From: Luteimonas granuli
GTDB lineage: Bacteria; Pseudomonadota; Gammaproteobacteria; Xanthomonadales; Xanthomonadaceae
NCBI RefSeq assembly: GCF_007795095.1
Contig: NZ_CP042218.1
Coordinates: 806,001-870,000 of the forward strand
Reading direction: 5' to 3'
Length of the DNA stretch: 64,000 bases
Of the stretch, positions 54,025 through 63,352 are shown piece after piece. A model generated the notes under the pieces. It was not told the DNA's origin, searched no databases, and saw nothing but the letters and a program-made list of their open reading frames with translations. A program made the translations under genes and the position numbers. Numbering within the stretch: the first letter of the stretch is position 1; the number at the start of each line of letters is the position of its first letter.

Positions 54025-54582
54025 TCATTCGGGGGAGGTGAAGCTGCTTTGAAGCAGGACTTCTGCGCGCCCGGCGGCGCGTGCGCGCGCAGTGATGCGG
54101 TAGCGTGGCCCCATGCAACCAACCGGCACCGGCTCGGACCGGTCACAGCCCACCCAGTTCGGGAACAGACCCATGAACTCGATGAAGTATTCGGGGATCA
54201 CCTGCAGGTCGCCACTACCCACGCTGGCGGCCTGCTTGTATGGAGGCGAAGGCAGCTTCCAACGATCGACCCACGACTCCTGACCGGTCGGATTCGGCTG
54301 TCCGCACAGCCCGTTGGTACACGCGCTGGTGTAATCGGTTCGCTTGGAGGCTGCCGCCACCGCTTCACCTTCCCGAAGCGCTGCTTCCGCTGCCTGGAAC
54401 ATCAACGATCGATCCATCAGGGACGTGCTCATTCGCTCCTCGAGCAGGACGCCGCGCATGCTTGCCAACCCCAACAAGGTCATGATCAGGAGCAGCAGCA
54501 GCACCACCACAAGCGCCACACCGCGTTCACGAGCGGCCGCGGCACTCGTTTCACGCAGCACGATACCGGGATACGTACTCAT
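54025..54582 (-). CDS. pilX: PilX-like minor pilin
   Basis: 185 residues. The leader MSTYPGIVLRETSAAAARERG is followed by VALVVVLLLLLIMTLLGLASMRGVLLEERM. The typical F at +1 is replaced by V, as in many PilX proteins, and the helix is long. The body contains Cys pairs (ACTNGLCG and GCDRSEPVPVGC). PilX is a non-major subunit linked to pilus stability and to PilY1. It overlaps pilW by ATGA (54579-54582). Confidence 0.88.
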   Translation of the reverse strand: MSTYPGIVLRETSAAAARERGVALVVVLLLLLIMTLLGLASMRGVLLEERMSTSLMDRSLMFQAAEAALREGEAVAAASKRTDYTSACTNGLCGQPNPTGQESWVDRWKLPSPPYKQAASVGSGDLQVIPEYFIEFMGLFPNWVGCDRSEPVPVGCMGPRYRITARARAAGRAEVLLQSSFTSPE

Positions 54583-55601
54583 GGATTGCGGCCCCGGAGC
54601 GTTACCACGTGGGCCAATTGGCGCCTCAACGCCTGTCCGTCTGTACCGGCAATCTCTCGATTGCGCAAAGCCCCTTCGGCAGCCACGAGTTCCACGCCAA
54701 TGCGGACAGCGGCGACCTCACCCCAACGGTCGGCGGGAACTGCGCCGGCCGCCAGGTAGTCTGTTCCCGGAAGGTAGTAGTTCAGGTCCAGCGTTCTGAC
54801 ACCCTCGGTAATCTCCTCCGGCGCCTGCCCACTTACACGGCGGTACAGCGAACGCGCACCGCGCGAGTTGTGTCCGATGTACCAGATCGTCGAATTGAGC
54901 TTCGCGATGAGCGCATTCTCTCCGTACTGCTTGCCGTCCTTGGGCTTGGATGCGCAATCCGGGTCGACGGGAAAACTAAGCGCCTTGCAGAAATTCCCGC
55001 CGGACGGTTCCGAACTGTTGCCGGTGTTATGCCCGATGTGCAACACAGCTCCGCCCGGCGTCATCTCGAAGATGCTGGCTTGGGAATAGTCACAGATGAT
55101 GAGTACGTCGCCAGCCTTAAAGCCATGGTCGGCGGTGTTCACGTGGATCACCGCCGAAGCGGGGACGTGCTTGGTGACAGTCACGTTGGAACCCGCCGAT
55201 GACCTGAGTTCCACGGCCTGGGTGCCTTCTACGCGGTTCCCCGCACCGGTCCCGAACGGCGCGAGAGCCGCGGCGTTGGCACCGCCGTATCCTCGCAGTC
55301 CGTCGCCCCATGAGAAGGTATCGCCGGGAGTCTTCAATACATTGGCGACCGGAAGATTGTTGCCGCATGCCGTTGCCCCTGCTTCGCGCAGGTCCCGCGC
55401 CATGAGCTCGAACGCTATGCGGCCATTCTCCTGGATACGTCCGATGGTTTCGGTCGCATTGTAGGCTTGGCGGTTCGAGAGGAAAATCGCGCCGGTCGCG
55501 CCCACGACAAGCAGGCCCAGCAGCATCGCGATCATCAGTTCGATAAGCGTAATGCCACGCTGTAGCTTTAGGGGCGTCGAAACAATTTTGCTCGGATTCA
55601 T
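54579..55601 (-). CDS. pilW: PilW-like minor pilin
   Basis: 340 residues. The prepilin site is LQRG / ITLIELMIAMLLGLLVVGATGAIFL with Glu at +5. The large C-terminal region matches PilW, with ENGRIAFELMARDLREAGATACG and a Cys pair in NFCKALSFPVDPDCAS. The protein supports assembly of the PilV-PilX-PilY1 tip. It overlaps pilV at its start and pilX at its end, both by ATGA. The conserved start at 55601 is kept. Confidence 0.92.
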   Translation of the reverse strand: MNPSKIVSTPLKLQRGITLIELMIAMLLGLLVVGATGAIFLSNRQAYNATETIGRIQENGRIAFELMARDLREAGATACGNNLPVANVLKTPGDTFSWGDGLRGYGGANAAALAPFGTGAGNRVEGTQAVELRSSAGSNVTVTKHVPASAVIHVNTADHGFKAGDVLIICDYSQASIFEMTPGGAVLHIGHNTGNSSEPSGGNFCKALSFPVDPDCASKPKDGKQYGENALIAKLNSTIWYIGHNSRGARSLYRRVSGQAPEEITEGVRTLDLNYYLPGTDYLAAGAVPADRWGEVAAVRIGVELVAAEGALRNREIAGTDGQALRRQLAHVVTLRGRNP

Positions 55602-56080
55602 AGCCTGCTCGTAGTCACGACATTCATGCTTTCCGTGCCCGCTGTCGCCCGCGATTCATCCCAGAACACCGTCACTATGCAGACCGCGCTCGTGACATCG
55701 CACTGGACCGACCCGCACGCGGCCTGCCCGACTGTCGCCTTGAGTGAGTCGACCCAGAACTTCAGGTCACTCTGCGCGCGAGTTCCCGGTGAAGGCGAGG
55801 TACACGCCTTCGGCAGGTTGTAGGCGCCGGACCGCGCCGCGGTGACGTTGGAACGCATTGCATCGAGGATTGAATAGCTCTGGATTACCGCCTGGGTACG
55901 TTCGACGGACGCTTGGCTGTTTCGCAGCGCGACTGCCTGGATCGCCGCCACCCCCAGCAATCCGATCGCCATGATCAACACGGCAATAAGCACTTCGATC
56001 AGCGTTGCACCGGCCTGGCGACGAACGGATCCGATCATTCTGACGGGGCCTCTCCACAGGCGCTTGGTCATATGCTTCAT
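55598..56080 (-). CDS. pilV: PilV-like minor pilin
   Basis: 160 residues from the ATG at 56080. The prepilin site is RQAG / ATLIEVLIAVLIMAIGLLGVAAIQAVALRN, with Glu at +5. The Cys pair ACGSVQC and CDVTSAVC lies near the C-terminus. The start overlaps the fimU stop (ATGA) and its end overlaps pilW. A shorter start at 56038 (MIGSVRR) with GGAGAGG upstream is possible. Longer frames upstream belong to other reading frames of fimU. Confidence 0.9.
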   Translation of the reverse strand: MKHMTKRLWRGPVRMIGSVRRQAGATLIEVLIAVLIMAIGLLGVAAIQAVALRNSQASVERTQAVIQSYSILDAMRSNVTAARSGAYNLPKACTSPSPGTRAQSDLKFWVDSLKATVGQAACGSVQCDVTSAVCIVTVFWDESRATAGTESMNVVTTSRL

Positions 56081-56646
56081 GTGTTGGGCACCTGTGCCGC
56101 GCAGCCTGAGGACGTCACAGGAGCGTTCGTGGAGATCCGAGCTCCCGAAATCGCTACATGCCGGGCATTCTGGACGGGCCTCTGGGCGTTGATGCAGATC
56201 TCGATGATTCCCGTCAGCACGGTTTCCGGAGCGCTTCCGACGCGTGCGAGACCATCTGGCCGGAAAATGATCTTTGTACCGGCACTGCCGCTTCCACGCG
56301 CGGTCAGGCGGGGATTCAGCGCAATGTCCCGGTATATCGCTCCAGCCGCACTGCGCACGATGACCCGTTGCCAATCATTGCTTCCCGAACATGTGGTGCC
56401 GTTGGCGCTAGCGCATACCTCGACCCGTGCGTTGCGACGGACCGACTCCATCCGGGCATCCTGGAGGAGCGCGACCACCTCGTTCGTGCCGGACACGACA
56501 TTGCTCCTATTTGTCATTTCCTGGAAGCTGGGAGCTGCAAGCGTGACCAGCACGGCCAGCACTGCCAGCGTGACCATCAACTCAATCAGCGTGAATCCCG
56601 CCAACAGGAGAGGGCCGCCTCCTTCCTGGCCTACAGCTCGATGCAT
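56077..56646 (-). CDS. fimU: FimU/GspH-like minor pilin
   Basis: 189 residues. The leader ends LLAG before FTLIELMVTLAVLAVLVTLAAPSFQ, the prepilin site with Glu at +5. The body has the GspH/FimT pattern with RMESVRRNARVEVCAS and CSGSNDWQRV. FimU opens the minor pilin operon and helps form the tip complex with PilV, PilW and PilX. The coupled overlaps from here to pilE show one transcript. The promoter must lie in the 129-base spacer shared with the FimS-like gene. Confidence 0.9.
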   Translation of the reverse strand: MHRAVGQEGGGPLLLAGFTLIELMVTLAVLAVLVTLAAPSFQEMTNRSNVVSGTNEVVALLQDARMESVRRNARVEVCASANGTTCSGSNDWQRVIVRSAAGAIYRDIALNPRLTARGSGSAGTKIIFRPDGLARVGSAPETVLTGIIEICINAQRPVQNARHVAISGARISTNAPVTSSGCAAQVPNT

Positions 56647-56775
56647 GGATTCCAGCCCCCGGGGACGATATCCGAACCCTAATCGCCGACACGCCCAGTG
56701 TCAGCCTGAGTCCGACCGGCGGGCATTGTGCCCGGACCAGTGGGCATGAGATGAGCGCCGGTGCATGATTGACGC
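56647..56775. promoter_or_regulatory. Divergent promoter region between fimU and the FimS-like kinase
   Basis: 129 bases. Two small inverted repeats are visible: GACAC-GCCCA-GTGTC (56688-56702) and CGGGCA-TTG-TGCCCG (56720-56734). Either could be an operator. A reliable -10/-35 pair could not be assigned. Confidence 0.45.
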
Positions 56776-57831
56776 ATGCCCACGCGCCTTGACCGCCCCG
56801 ACACGATCTCCAGCCCACTCCACGCCGCGTGGCAGCCCGCGGCGATCATGTGGACCATGGCTGCAGGCGAAGGACTCGCCATTGTCCTGGCCCTTGCGCC
56901 GGGTGTCGAGGGCGACCGCTGGATCCATTTCGGCCTGGCATCCTTGGCCATCCAATGGGTCCTGCTGGCGACGATGGGTGGTTTGTATCTGCTCCGCAAC
57001 CTGCTTTCAGGCCTCGCTCCCCAAGGCATCGCGATAGTTGCACTCCTGCTGCAGATGGTCGCAAGCTGGCTCGTAGGCGCATTGGCGTATCACTTCGGTC
57101 GACAGATGGCGCCGCTTTCGGGAGAAGGCGGACTTCGGCCCTTCCTGCACCTGACCGGACTGTCTTTATCGGTTGGGGCAATGGGCCTCGCGGCATTCCA
57201 TAACCACTGGCGCGCCCGCCAGGCCGCCGTACGCACCAAACACGCCGAGTTGGAATCCCTGCAGGCCCGCACCCATCCGCACTTCCTCTTCAACAGCCTC
57301 AACACGGCAATCTCCTTGGTGCACCAGCGGCCGGAGGACGCCGAGCGGGTCCTGCTGGACCTGTCCGACCTCTTCCGCGCCGCCCTCGCGGGCCCGCGTC
57401 ATATCCAGCTCGAGGAAGAGATCGGGCTTGTCCGCCGATATCTCGAGATCGAGCACCTCAGGCTGGGCGGACGCCTGGTGGTCGTCTGGGAGCTGCCACC
57501 GTTACTGCCCGACACCGAGGTCCCCGCCCTCTCCGTCCAGCCACTGGTGGAGAACGCCGTGCGCCACGGTATCGAGCGCCGCGTCGAGGGCGGCAGGATC
57601 GACATCCGAGTCACCGCCGGCGAGGACTGGGTCCACGTCACGGTACGCAACGATCTTCCGGATCGTGGCAATGCGCTTGTGCCCGCCGCCAGCGGCCATG
57701 GCGTGGGCCTCGCATCGGTCTCGAGCCGCGTCGAGGCGATGACCGACGGTCGAGGAACGCTGTCCACGGGCGTAGCGGACGGCCGCTATGTCGCGACTAT
57801 TCGCCTGCCAGTGACCTCGCCGGCCACCTGA
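56776..57831 (+). CDS. FimS/AlgZ-like sensor histidine kinase
   Basis: 351 residues. Four to five membrane segments in the first 150 residues are followed by a His_kinase domain with HPHFLFNSLNTAISLVHQRPEDAE (phosphoacceptor His), and an HATPase with QPLVENAVRHGIERR and GHGVGLASVSSR. In Pseudomonas aeruginosa, FimS/AlgZ with AlgR controls fimU-pilVWXY1Y2E directly. This gene is divergent from that operon here, so the same link is likely. No AlgR lies next to it: the LytTR regulator at 45998 is a candidate partner. The gene is intact and ends one base before the convergent ppnN. Confidence 0.88.
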   Translation: MPTRLDRPDTISSPLHAAWQPAAIMWTMAAGEGLAIVLALAPGVEGDRWIHFGLASLAIQWVLLATMGGLYLLRNLLSGLAPQGIAIVALLLQMVASWLVGALAYHFGRQMAPLSGEGGLRPFLHLTGLSLSVGAMGLAAFHNHWRARQAAVRTKHAELESLQARTHPHFLFNSLNTAISLVHQRPEDAERVLLDLSDLFRAALAGPRHIQLEEEIGLVRRYLEIEHLRLGGRLVVVWELPPLLPDTEVPALSVQPLVENAVRHGIERRVEGGRIDIRVTAGEDWVHVTVRNDLPDRGNALVPAASGHGVGLASVSSRVEAMTDGRGTLSTGVADGRYVATIRLPVTSPAT

Positions 57832-57832
57832 C

Positions 57833-59224
57833 TCAGGTCACCACCTCGTAACACGGCCTGTAGTCCCCCGCGATCTTCATCCGCCGCTGCTCCACGAACG
57901 CCCTCAGCAGCGCGTCCAGTGACTCCATCATGTCCTTGTCGCCGCGGATCTGGAATGGACCGAAGGCCTCGATCCGGCGCATGCCCTCCTCCTTCACGTT
58001 CCCCGCCACGATGCCGGAGAAGGCCCGCCGCAGGTCTGCCGCAAGTTCGTGCGGCCTGCGGCCATGGTGCAGGTCCAGTCCTGCCATCGCCTCGTGCGTG
58101 GGCACGAAGGGCTGCTGGAACTCCAGGGGAATGTCCAGGCCCCAGTTGAAGTAGAACGAGTCCTTGTTCTGGATGCGCGCCTCGCGCACGCGCTTGATGC
58201 CGGCGGCCATGCGCCGGGCCACGGCCTGGGGATCACCGACGATGATCTCGTAGCGCGATGCGGCGGCGTCTCCCAGCGTCAGGCGGATGAACCTGTCGAT
58301 CTGCTCGAAGTACGGCGCCGAGGCCACCGGGCCGGTGAGGATCAGCGGGAACGGCAGCTCCGCATTCTCGTCGCGCAGCAGCAGGCCGAGCAGATAGAGG
58401 ATCTCCTCCGCCGTGCCGACGCCGCCGGGGAACACGATGATGCCGTGGCCGATGCGGACGAAGGCCTCCAGGCGCTTCTCGATGTCCGGCATGATCACCA
58501 GCTGGTTGACGATGGGGTTGGGCGACTCGGCGGCGATGATGCCCGGCTCGGTGATGCCGATGTAGCGCGGACGGCGCTGGCGCTGCTTGGCATGCGCGAT
58601 GTTGGCGCCCTTCATCGGGCCCTTCATGGCGCCGGGGCCGCAGCCGGTGCAGATGTCCAGGCCGCGCAGGCCGAGCTCGTAGCCGACCAGCTTGGTGTAC
58701 TCGTATTCGACGCGGCTGATCGAGTGGCCGCCCCAGCAGACCGCCAGGTTGGGTTCGACCGGATGCAGCAGGCGGGCATTGCGCAGCAGGCCGAACACCG
58801 CGTCCGTGATGCCGGCCGAGGACTCCAGGTCGGCCGCGCGCTCCGGGCCCAGTTCGATCGCCATGTAGGCGAGGTCGCGCACGGTGGCGAACAGCAGTTC
58901 GGCCACGCCGCGGATGATCGCGCCGTCGACGAAGGCCATGCCCGGCGCGTTCCTCAGCTCGATGCGCAGGCCGCGGTCCTGCTGCAGCACCTGGATGTCG
59001 AAGTCGGGATACATCTCCTGCGCGGCACGCGGGTCGTCGTTCGTGCTGCCGCTGGTCAGCACGGCGAGCGCGCAGCGACGCAGCAGGTCGTGCAGCCCGC
59101 CGGCGGAGGCGTCCTTGAGCCGGGCCACTTCCTCGCGTGAAAGGATGTCGAGCCCGCCGCGCGGGTAGATATGCGCATCGACCGTGGGAAGGGTGGTGGT
59201 TTCGAGCCGGACGGCCTGGGTCAT
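57833..59224 (-). CDS. ppnN: PpnN pyrimidine/purine nucleotide 5'-monophosphate nucleosidase
   Basis: 463 residues. The LOG/lysine decarboxylase-like Rossmann fold carries GCGPGAMKGPMKGAN and the defining VFPGGVGTAEEILYLLGL motif. The N-terminal and C-terminal extensions fit PpnN/YgdH rather than short LOG proteins. The enzyme cuts nucleotide 5'-monophosphates into a base and ribose phosphate, and in E. coli it is activated by (p)ppGpp. It stands as a single gene. The start at 59224 gives the conserved N-terminus. Confidence 0.92.
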   Translation of the reverse strand: MTQAVRLETTTLPTVDAHIYPRGGLDILSREEVARLKDASAGGLHDLLRRCALAVLTSGSTNDDPRAAQEMYPDFDIQVLQQDRGLRIELRNAPGMAFVDGAIIRGVAELLFATVRDLAYMAIELGPERAADLESSAGITDAVFGLLRNARLLHPVEPNLAVCWGGHSISRVEYEYTKLVGYELGLRGLDICTGCGPGAMKGPMKGANIAHAKQRQRRPRYIGITEPGIIAAESPNPIVNQLVIMPDIEKRLEAFVRIGHGIIVFPGGVGTAEEILYLLGLLLRDENAELPFPLILTGPVASAPYFEQIDRFIRLTLGDAAASRYEIIVGDPQAVARRMAAGIKRVREARIQNKDSFYFNWGLDIPLEFQQPFVPTHEAMAGLDLHHGRRPHELAADLRRAFSGIVAGNVKEEGMRRIEAFGPFQIRGDKDMMESLDALLRAFVEQRRMKIAGDYRPCYEVVT

Positions 59225-59335
59225 CGCTTTCTCTTCTTCTTTCGTCGTCGTTTCCGGTCATCGACTCTAGCGCAACCGGGCCCGGCTGCCGAGGCGGCGG
59301 CGCCCTCCGCGTCCGGAGCCGGAGCGCAAACGGAA

Positions 59336-59359
59336 ACGGCCGGGGCATGCCCCGGCCGT
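59336..59359 (-). terminator. Terminator of the TonB-dependent receptor gene
   Basis: A perfect 12-bp palindrome ACGGCCGGGGCA / TGCCCCGGCCGT lies 25 bases past the receptor stop; on the minus strand TTTCCGTTTG follows. Confidence 0.8.
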
Positions 59360-59384
59360 TCCGTGTACTGCGCAGCGTTGCCGA

Positions 59385-62300
59385 TCAGAACTTGTACTTC
59401 AGGCTCAGCATGACCGACCAGCGCGAGACGCCGGTGTTGATGCCGTCTCCGTTGTTCTCCTGGATGCCGGAGTTGTCGGTCGAACCGGTGAAGTTGTAGA
59501 CGTACTTGCCGGTCGCCGGATTGATGCCCGCGTAGTTGGCCACACGGCGGGTGGAGAAGAAGCCGTAGTCGTCGATCAGGCCCCAGTCCTTGTTGATCAG
59601 GTTGCCGATGTTCATGACGTCCAGCGCGATCTCGGCCTTGTGGCCCTCGAAGAACATGGGAATTTCCTGACTCACCCGGACGTCGAAGGTGTTCGTCCAG
59701 CCGGCGCGGAAGGCGTTGGCCGGGGCCACCTGGCCGCGGTAGCGCTGCAGCTCGGGGGCGTTCTGCGCCATCCAGTCGAAGAACCGCTGCTCCATCGCGG
59801 CTCCACCCACCCACTCGACGTCACCGGGGCCGGCGGGCACGTAGAACAGGTCGTTCGTGCTGGCGCTGTCGCCGTTGATGTCGTTGTAGTAGATGTAGCT
59901 GAACGGGCGACCCGAACGGCCCTCGTAGAACAGGCCCGCGGTGGTCATGTTGTCGCCGAACAGCGCCTTCTGCCAGGTCAGTGCGGCGGTGAAGCGGTCC
60001 TTGATGGCGTAGCGGGAGTTGTAGCCCACCGGCTCGTTGGAGTTGAACACCAGGGTGTTGTTCCAGTTCGACGAGTTCTGCGAGCTCGTCGCCGGGCTGA
60101 ACTCCGTGGCGTCGGTGTAGGTATAGCCGAGCACCCAGCTCCACTGGTCGACCATCGGCTTCGACAGCGCCAGGGTGAGCTGGCGGGCCGAGCCCTTGTC
60201 GGTGTTGCGGATCACGATGGCCTGGTCGACCTGCGGATGCTTGTTTGCGCGGTTGCCGGCGCCATTGCGGCCGTGGGTCATGCCGAAGCCGGAAATGTTG
60301 GCCGGGTTGTAGCCCGCCGCGTTCCAGTAGATGGCGCGACCGTCCTGGCCGTAGCCGGTCGGGTTGCCGAGGTCGATGCGGTCGAACCACAGCGCGTTCT
60401 TGTTCTTGGTGACCAGCAGCTCGGCCGACGCCACCAGGCCGTGCCACGGCAGCTCGTGGTCGAACGCCAGGTTGGCCTTCCAGATCGACGGCAGGGCCAG
60501 GCCGGGCTCCATGATGTCGGCGGTGATGCGCGGCGCGCTGGCGCTGCCACCGGTCGGGATCGACGGCGGCACGCTCGGGTTGAACGCCGGGACATTGGAG
60601 CCGCTCAGGCTGTAGGTGTCGAAGTTCAGGCCGGTGTTCTGGAACGGGCCGGCGAGCCACACGTTGGGGTTGCCGCCCTGGAACAGGCCGACACCGCCAC
60701 GCAGCTGCGTCGGGCGCTCGCTGTCGAAGGTGTAGTTGAAGCCGAAGCGAGGCTGCCACAGCTCCTTGTCGAGCGTCACGCTGTTGTCGAGGCCGTAGAT
60801 CTCCTCGATGCGCGGGTTGTAGATCGGCGAGTTGCCGAAGTCGGGCATGTCGACGCGCACGCCGAACATCAGGGTCAGGTTGTAGTTGACCGCCCAGGTG
60901 TCCTGCACGAACAGGCCCAGGTTCTCGAACGAGTAGGCCGCCGGAATGTCGGAGCGGCTGCCGCCGGCGCGCGGGGCACGCAGGTCGTAGCGGGTCGGAC
61001 GGCCGGCTTCGAAGTCCTCGAGGCTGTTGAAGGTCCACACGCCGTTGAGGTCGCGGCCGTAGAAGTTGAGGATGTCGTTGTCTTCGTAGTCGAAGCCGAA
61101 CTTCAGAGTGTGGTCACCGGCATACCAGGTGCCGGCGCCGAACACGGTCAGCTGCTCGGTGTCGACGACGTTGACGTGGCGGTTGCGCTCGGTGCCGAGG
61201 TTGATGCTGTCCTGGCCCGGGCCGACGTTGTTGATGAAGATGGTCGGCAGGTCGGCGTAGGTGCCGGCGATCGACGAATAGTCGCGCTGCGAAACCTTGA
61301 ACTCGGTCGAGAAGTTGTCGCTCCAGTCGCTGAACAGCTCGGCGACGGTGCTCTCGAAGGTCTTGTTCTGGTCGTACCAGTAGCTCGACAGCGAGACGCT
61401 GCTGCCGCCGAAGCCGACCAGCTTGGGCACCACTTCCTCGGTCTTGCTGTAGCGCAGCGCGGCACGGTGGTTGTCGTTGATGTTCCAGTCCAGCTTGACC
61501 GCGTACTCCTCGATGTCCGTCTCGGAGATGCTCGGCGGGTTCATGCTGCCCGGATCGAAGCCGAAGCCCTTGGCGGCGGCCGTCACGCGGTCGATGTGGG
61601 TCTGGTCGATGCCGTCGTTCCACGGGGTGCCGGACAGGCTGACGCCCGGACGCTCGCGCTTGAACTGCTCGTAGTTGGCGAAGAAGAACAGGCGATCCTT
61701 GACGATCGGGCCGCCGACGGTGAAGCCGTAGGTCTCTTCCTTGCCGAAGCCCTGGAACTCGACGCCGCGCAGCTCGTCACGCACCCAGTCGCCGTCGCGC
61801 AGGGTGTAGTACGCGCTGCCGTGGAACTCGTTGGTGCCCGACTTGGTCACGGCGTTGACCACCGCGCCGGTGCCGCCGGAAATGGTGGTGTCGTAGTTGG
61901 CCAGGTCGATCTGGATTTCCTCGATCGCGTCCATGGAGACCGGCTGGCGCTCGGTCGGCATGTTGTTGGCCTCGAGGCCGAACGGGTCGGAGTTGCTGAC
62001 GCCGTCGATGCGGATCACGTTGAAGCGCGAGTTCTGGCCGCCGGCGGAAATGGAACCGTCGGCCTTGCTGATCTGCGAGATGCGGGGATCCAGGCGGATG
62101 TAGTCCTGGATGTTGCGGCTGGCCGACGGCAGCGCCTCGATGATCTCGTTGTTGAGGTTGGTGCCCGTGCCCATCTTGTTGGCGCTGAACAGCTCGGAGC
62201 CGCCCGCCACGCCGACCGCGGTCACGGTGGCGAGCGTGGTCACGTCGCCGGTGAGCTGGGCGTTGACCGTGTTGACCTGGTTCAGTCCGAGGAAGACGTT

Positions 62301-62597
62301 GTCCTCGGTCCTGGTGCCGGCGCCCGCCTTGGTGATGGTGATCTCGTAGGGACCGCCCACGCGCAGGCCGCGCGCGCTGTAGCGGCCGCTGGCGTCGGTG
62401 GTCACCCGGCTGGTGGTGCCGGATTCGACGTGGACGATGGTCACTTCGGCGCTGGTGACCGGCTGGCCATCGCTGCCGAGGACCACGCCGCCGACGCCCG
62501 CGGAGGTGGCGCTCTGGGCAAAGACAGGCGCTGCGGCGAGCGCGGCGATCAGGCCGAGCGAAAGTTTCGACACACGGAAGGCGTTTCGACGGGTCAT
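59385..62597 (-). CDS. Oar-like TonB-dependent outer membrane receptor
   Basis: 1070 residues. A signal peptide (KLSLGLIAALAAAPVFAQ) is followed by a carboxypeptidase-regulatory-like domain (GGVVLGSDGQPVTSAEVTI, ASGRYSARGLRVGGPYEI). Next come the plug (IIEALPSASRNIQDYIRLDP, GQNSRFNVIRIDGVSNSDPFGLEANNMPTER) and a large beta-barrel ending in YKF, whose final Phe is the usual outer membrane signal. Oar-like receptors are common in xanthomonads and take up large or modified molecules; the substrate is not known. The gene stands alone with its own terminator. Length and order are standard. Confidence 0.93.
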   Translation of the reverse strand: MTRRNAFRVSKLSLGLIAALAAAPVFAQSATSAGVGGVVLGSDGQPVTSAEVTIVHVESGTTSRVTTDASGRYSARGLRVGGPYEITITKAGAGTRTEDNVFLGLNQVNTVNAQLTGDVTTLATVTAVGVAGGSELFSANKMGTGTNLNNEIIEALPSASRNIQDYIRLDPRISQISKADGSISAGGQNSRFNVIRIDGVSNSDPFGLEANNMPTERQPVSMDAIEEIQIDLANYDTTISGGTGAVVNAVTKSGTNEFHGSAYYTLRDGDWVRDELRGVEFQGFGKEETYGFTVGGPIVKDRLFFFANYEQFKRERPGVSLSGTPWNDGIDQTHIDRVTAAAKGFGFDPGSMNPPSISETDIEEYAVKLDWNINDNHRAALRYSKTEEVVPKLVGFGGSSVSLSSYWYDQNKTFESTVAELFSDWSDNFSTEFKVSQRDYSSIAGTYADLPTIFINNVGPGQDSINLGTERNRHVNVVDTEQLTVFGAGTWYAGDHTLKFGFDYEDNDILNFYGRDLNGVWTFNSLEDFEAGRPTRYDLRAPRAGGSRSDIPAAYSFENLGLFVQDTWAVNYNLTLMFGVRVDMPDFGNSPIYNPRIEEIYGLDNSVTLDKELWQPRFGFNYTFDSERPTQLRGGVGLFQGGNPNVWLAGPFQNTGLNFDTYSLSGSNVPAFNPSVPPSIPTGGSASAPRITADIMEPGLALPSIWKANLAFDHELPWHGLVASAELLVTKNKNALWFDRIDLGNPTGYGQDGRAIYWNAAGYNPANISGFGMTHGRNGAGNRANKHPQVDQAIVIRNTDKGSARQLTLALSKPMVDQWSWVLGYTYTDATEFSPATSSQNSSNWNNTLVFNSNEPVGYNSRYAIKDRFTAALTWQKALFGDNMTTAGLFYEGRSGRPFSYIYYNDINGDSASTNDLFYVPAGPGDVEWVGGAAMEQRFFDWMAQNAPELQRYRGQVAPANAFRAGWTNTFDVRVSQEIPMFFEGHKAEIALDVMNIGNLINKDWGLIDDYGFFSTRRVANYAGINPATGKYVYNFTGSTDNSGIQENNGDGINTGVSRWSVMLSLKYKF

Positions 62598-62753
62598 GGG
62601 CAGGACTCTTTGGTGGCAGTAGAAAACGGAACGCGCCCCGAAGGGGCACGATGGGGGAATTCGGTCGGATCCACGCCGCGACCGCCGATCGGCGGCAGCG
62701 GTTAACGACAGATTAACATGTTAGGCCACGATCATGTCGGTTTTGTGACACTT

Positions 62754-63352
62754 TCAAGCCAGGCTGCTGTCGGCCAGATAGCCGGCCACGCCGTCAAGCA
62801 GCATCTGCACCGAGATGGCCACCAGCAGCATGCCCATCAGGCGCTCGACGGCGCTCAGCGCGCGGGCACCGAGCAGGCGGTACAGGTAGGGCGCGCACAG
62901 CAGGATCGCGGCCGTGGCGCCCCAGGCGATCAGCAGCGCCAGGCTCCATTCGCCGAGGCGCTCCGGTTCGCGGCTGCCCATCAGCATCACCGCAGCCATG
63001 CCCGAGGGCCCGGCCACCAGCGGCACCGCCAGCGGGACGATGAAGGGTTCGCCGTCCGGGAGTTCGCCCATCAGGCCTTCCGGCGGGGGAAGATCATCCG
63101 GATGCCGATCAGGAACAGGACGATGCCGCCGGCGATCGACACCGACTCCTGGCGCAGGTGCATGACCTCCAGCGCGTATTTTCCGACCCACAGGAACGCC
63201 ATCAGCACGAACAGGGCGATCAGCAGCTCCCGCACCAGCACCGCGCGCTGCCGCTGCGGCGGCAGGTGGCGGAGGATGCCCAGGAACACCGGAATGTTGC
63301 CCAGCGGGTCCAGGATCAGGAACAGCAGCAGGGCGGCGGAGACGATGGTCAT
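62754..63352 (-). CDS. MarC/YhgN-family membrane protein, frame break in a C run
   Basis: About 199 residues are intended, with six membrane segments. The first half (MTIVSAALLLFLILDPLGNIPVFLGIL to IGIRMIFP) and second half (PEGLMGELPDGEPFIVPLAVPLVAGPSGMAAVMLM onward) are in different frames. The break is at a C5 run (minus strand, 63085-63089); a sixth C would give MIFPPPEG, matching the family. MarC proteins have no settled transport role. The ATG overlaps the SDR stop by ATGA. Since all conserved parts remain, a consensus error is a strong alternative to real loss. Confidence 0.85.

Noticed and set aside
57833..59224. Functional link between PpnN (known to respond to ppGpp) and the cassette RelA/SpoT protein
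   Set aside because: The genes are more than 50 kb apart and PpnN is a core gene. Nothing in the sequence ties them together.
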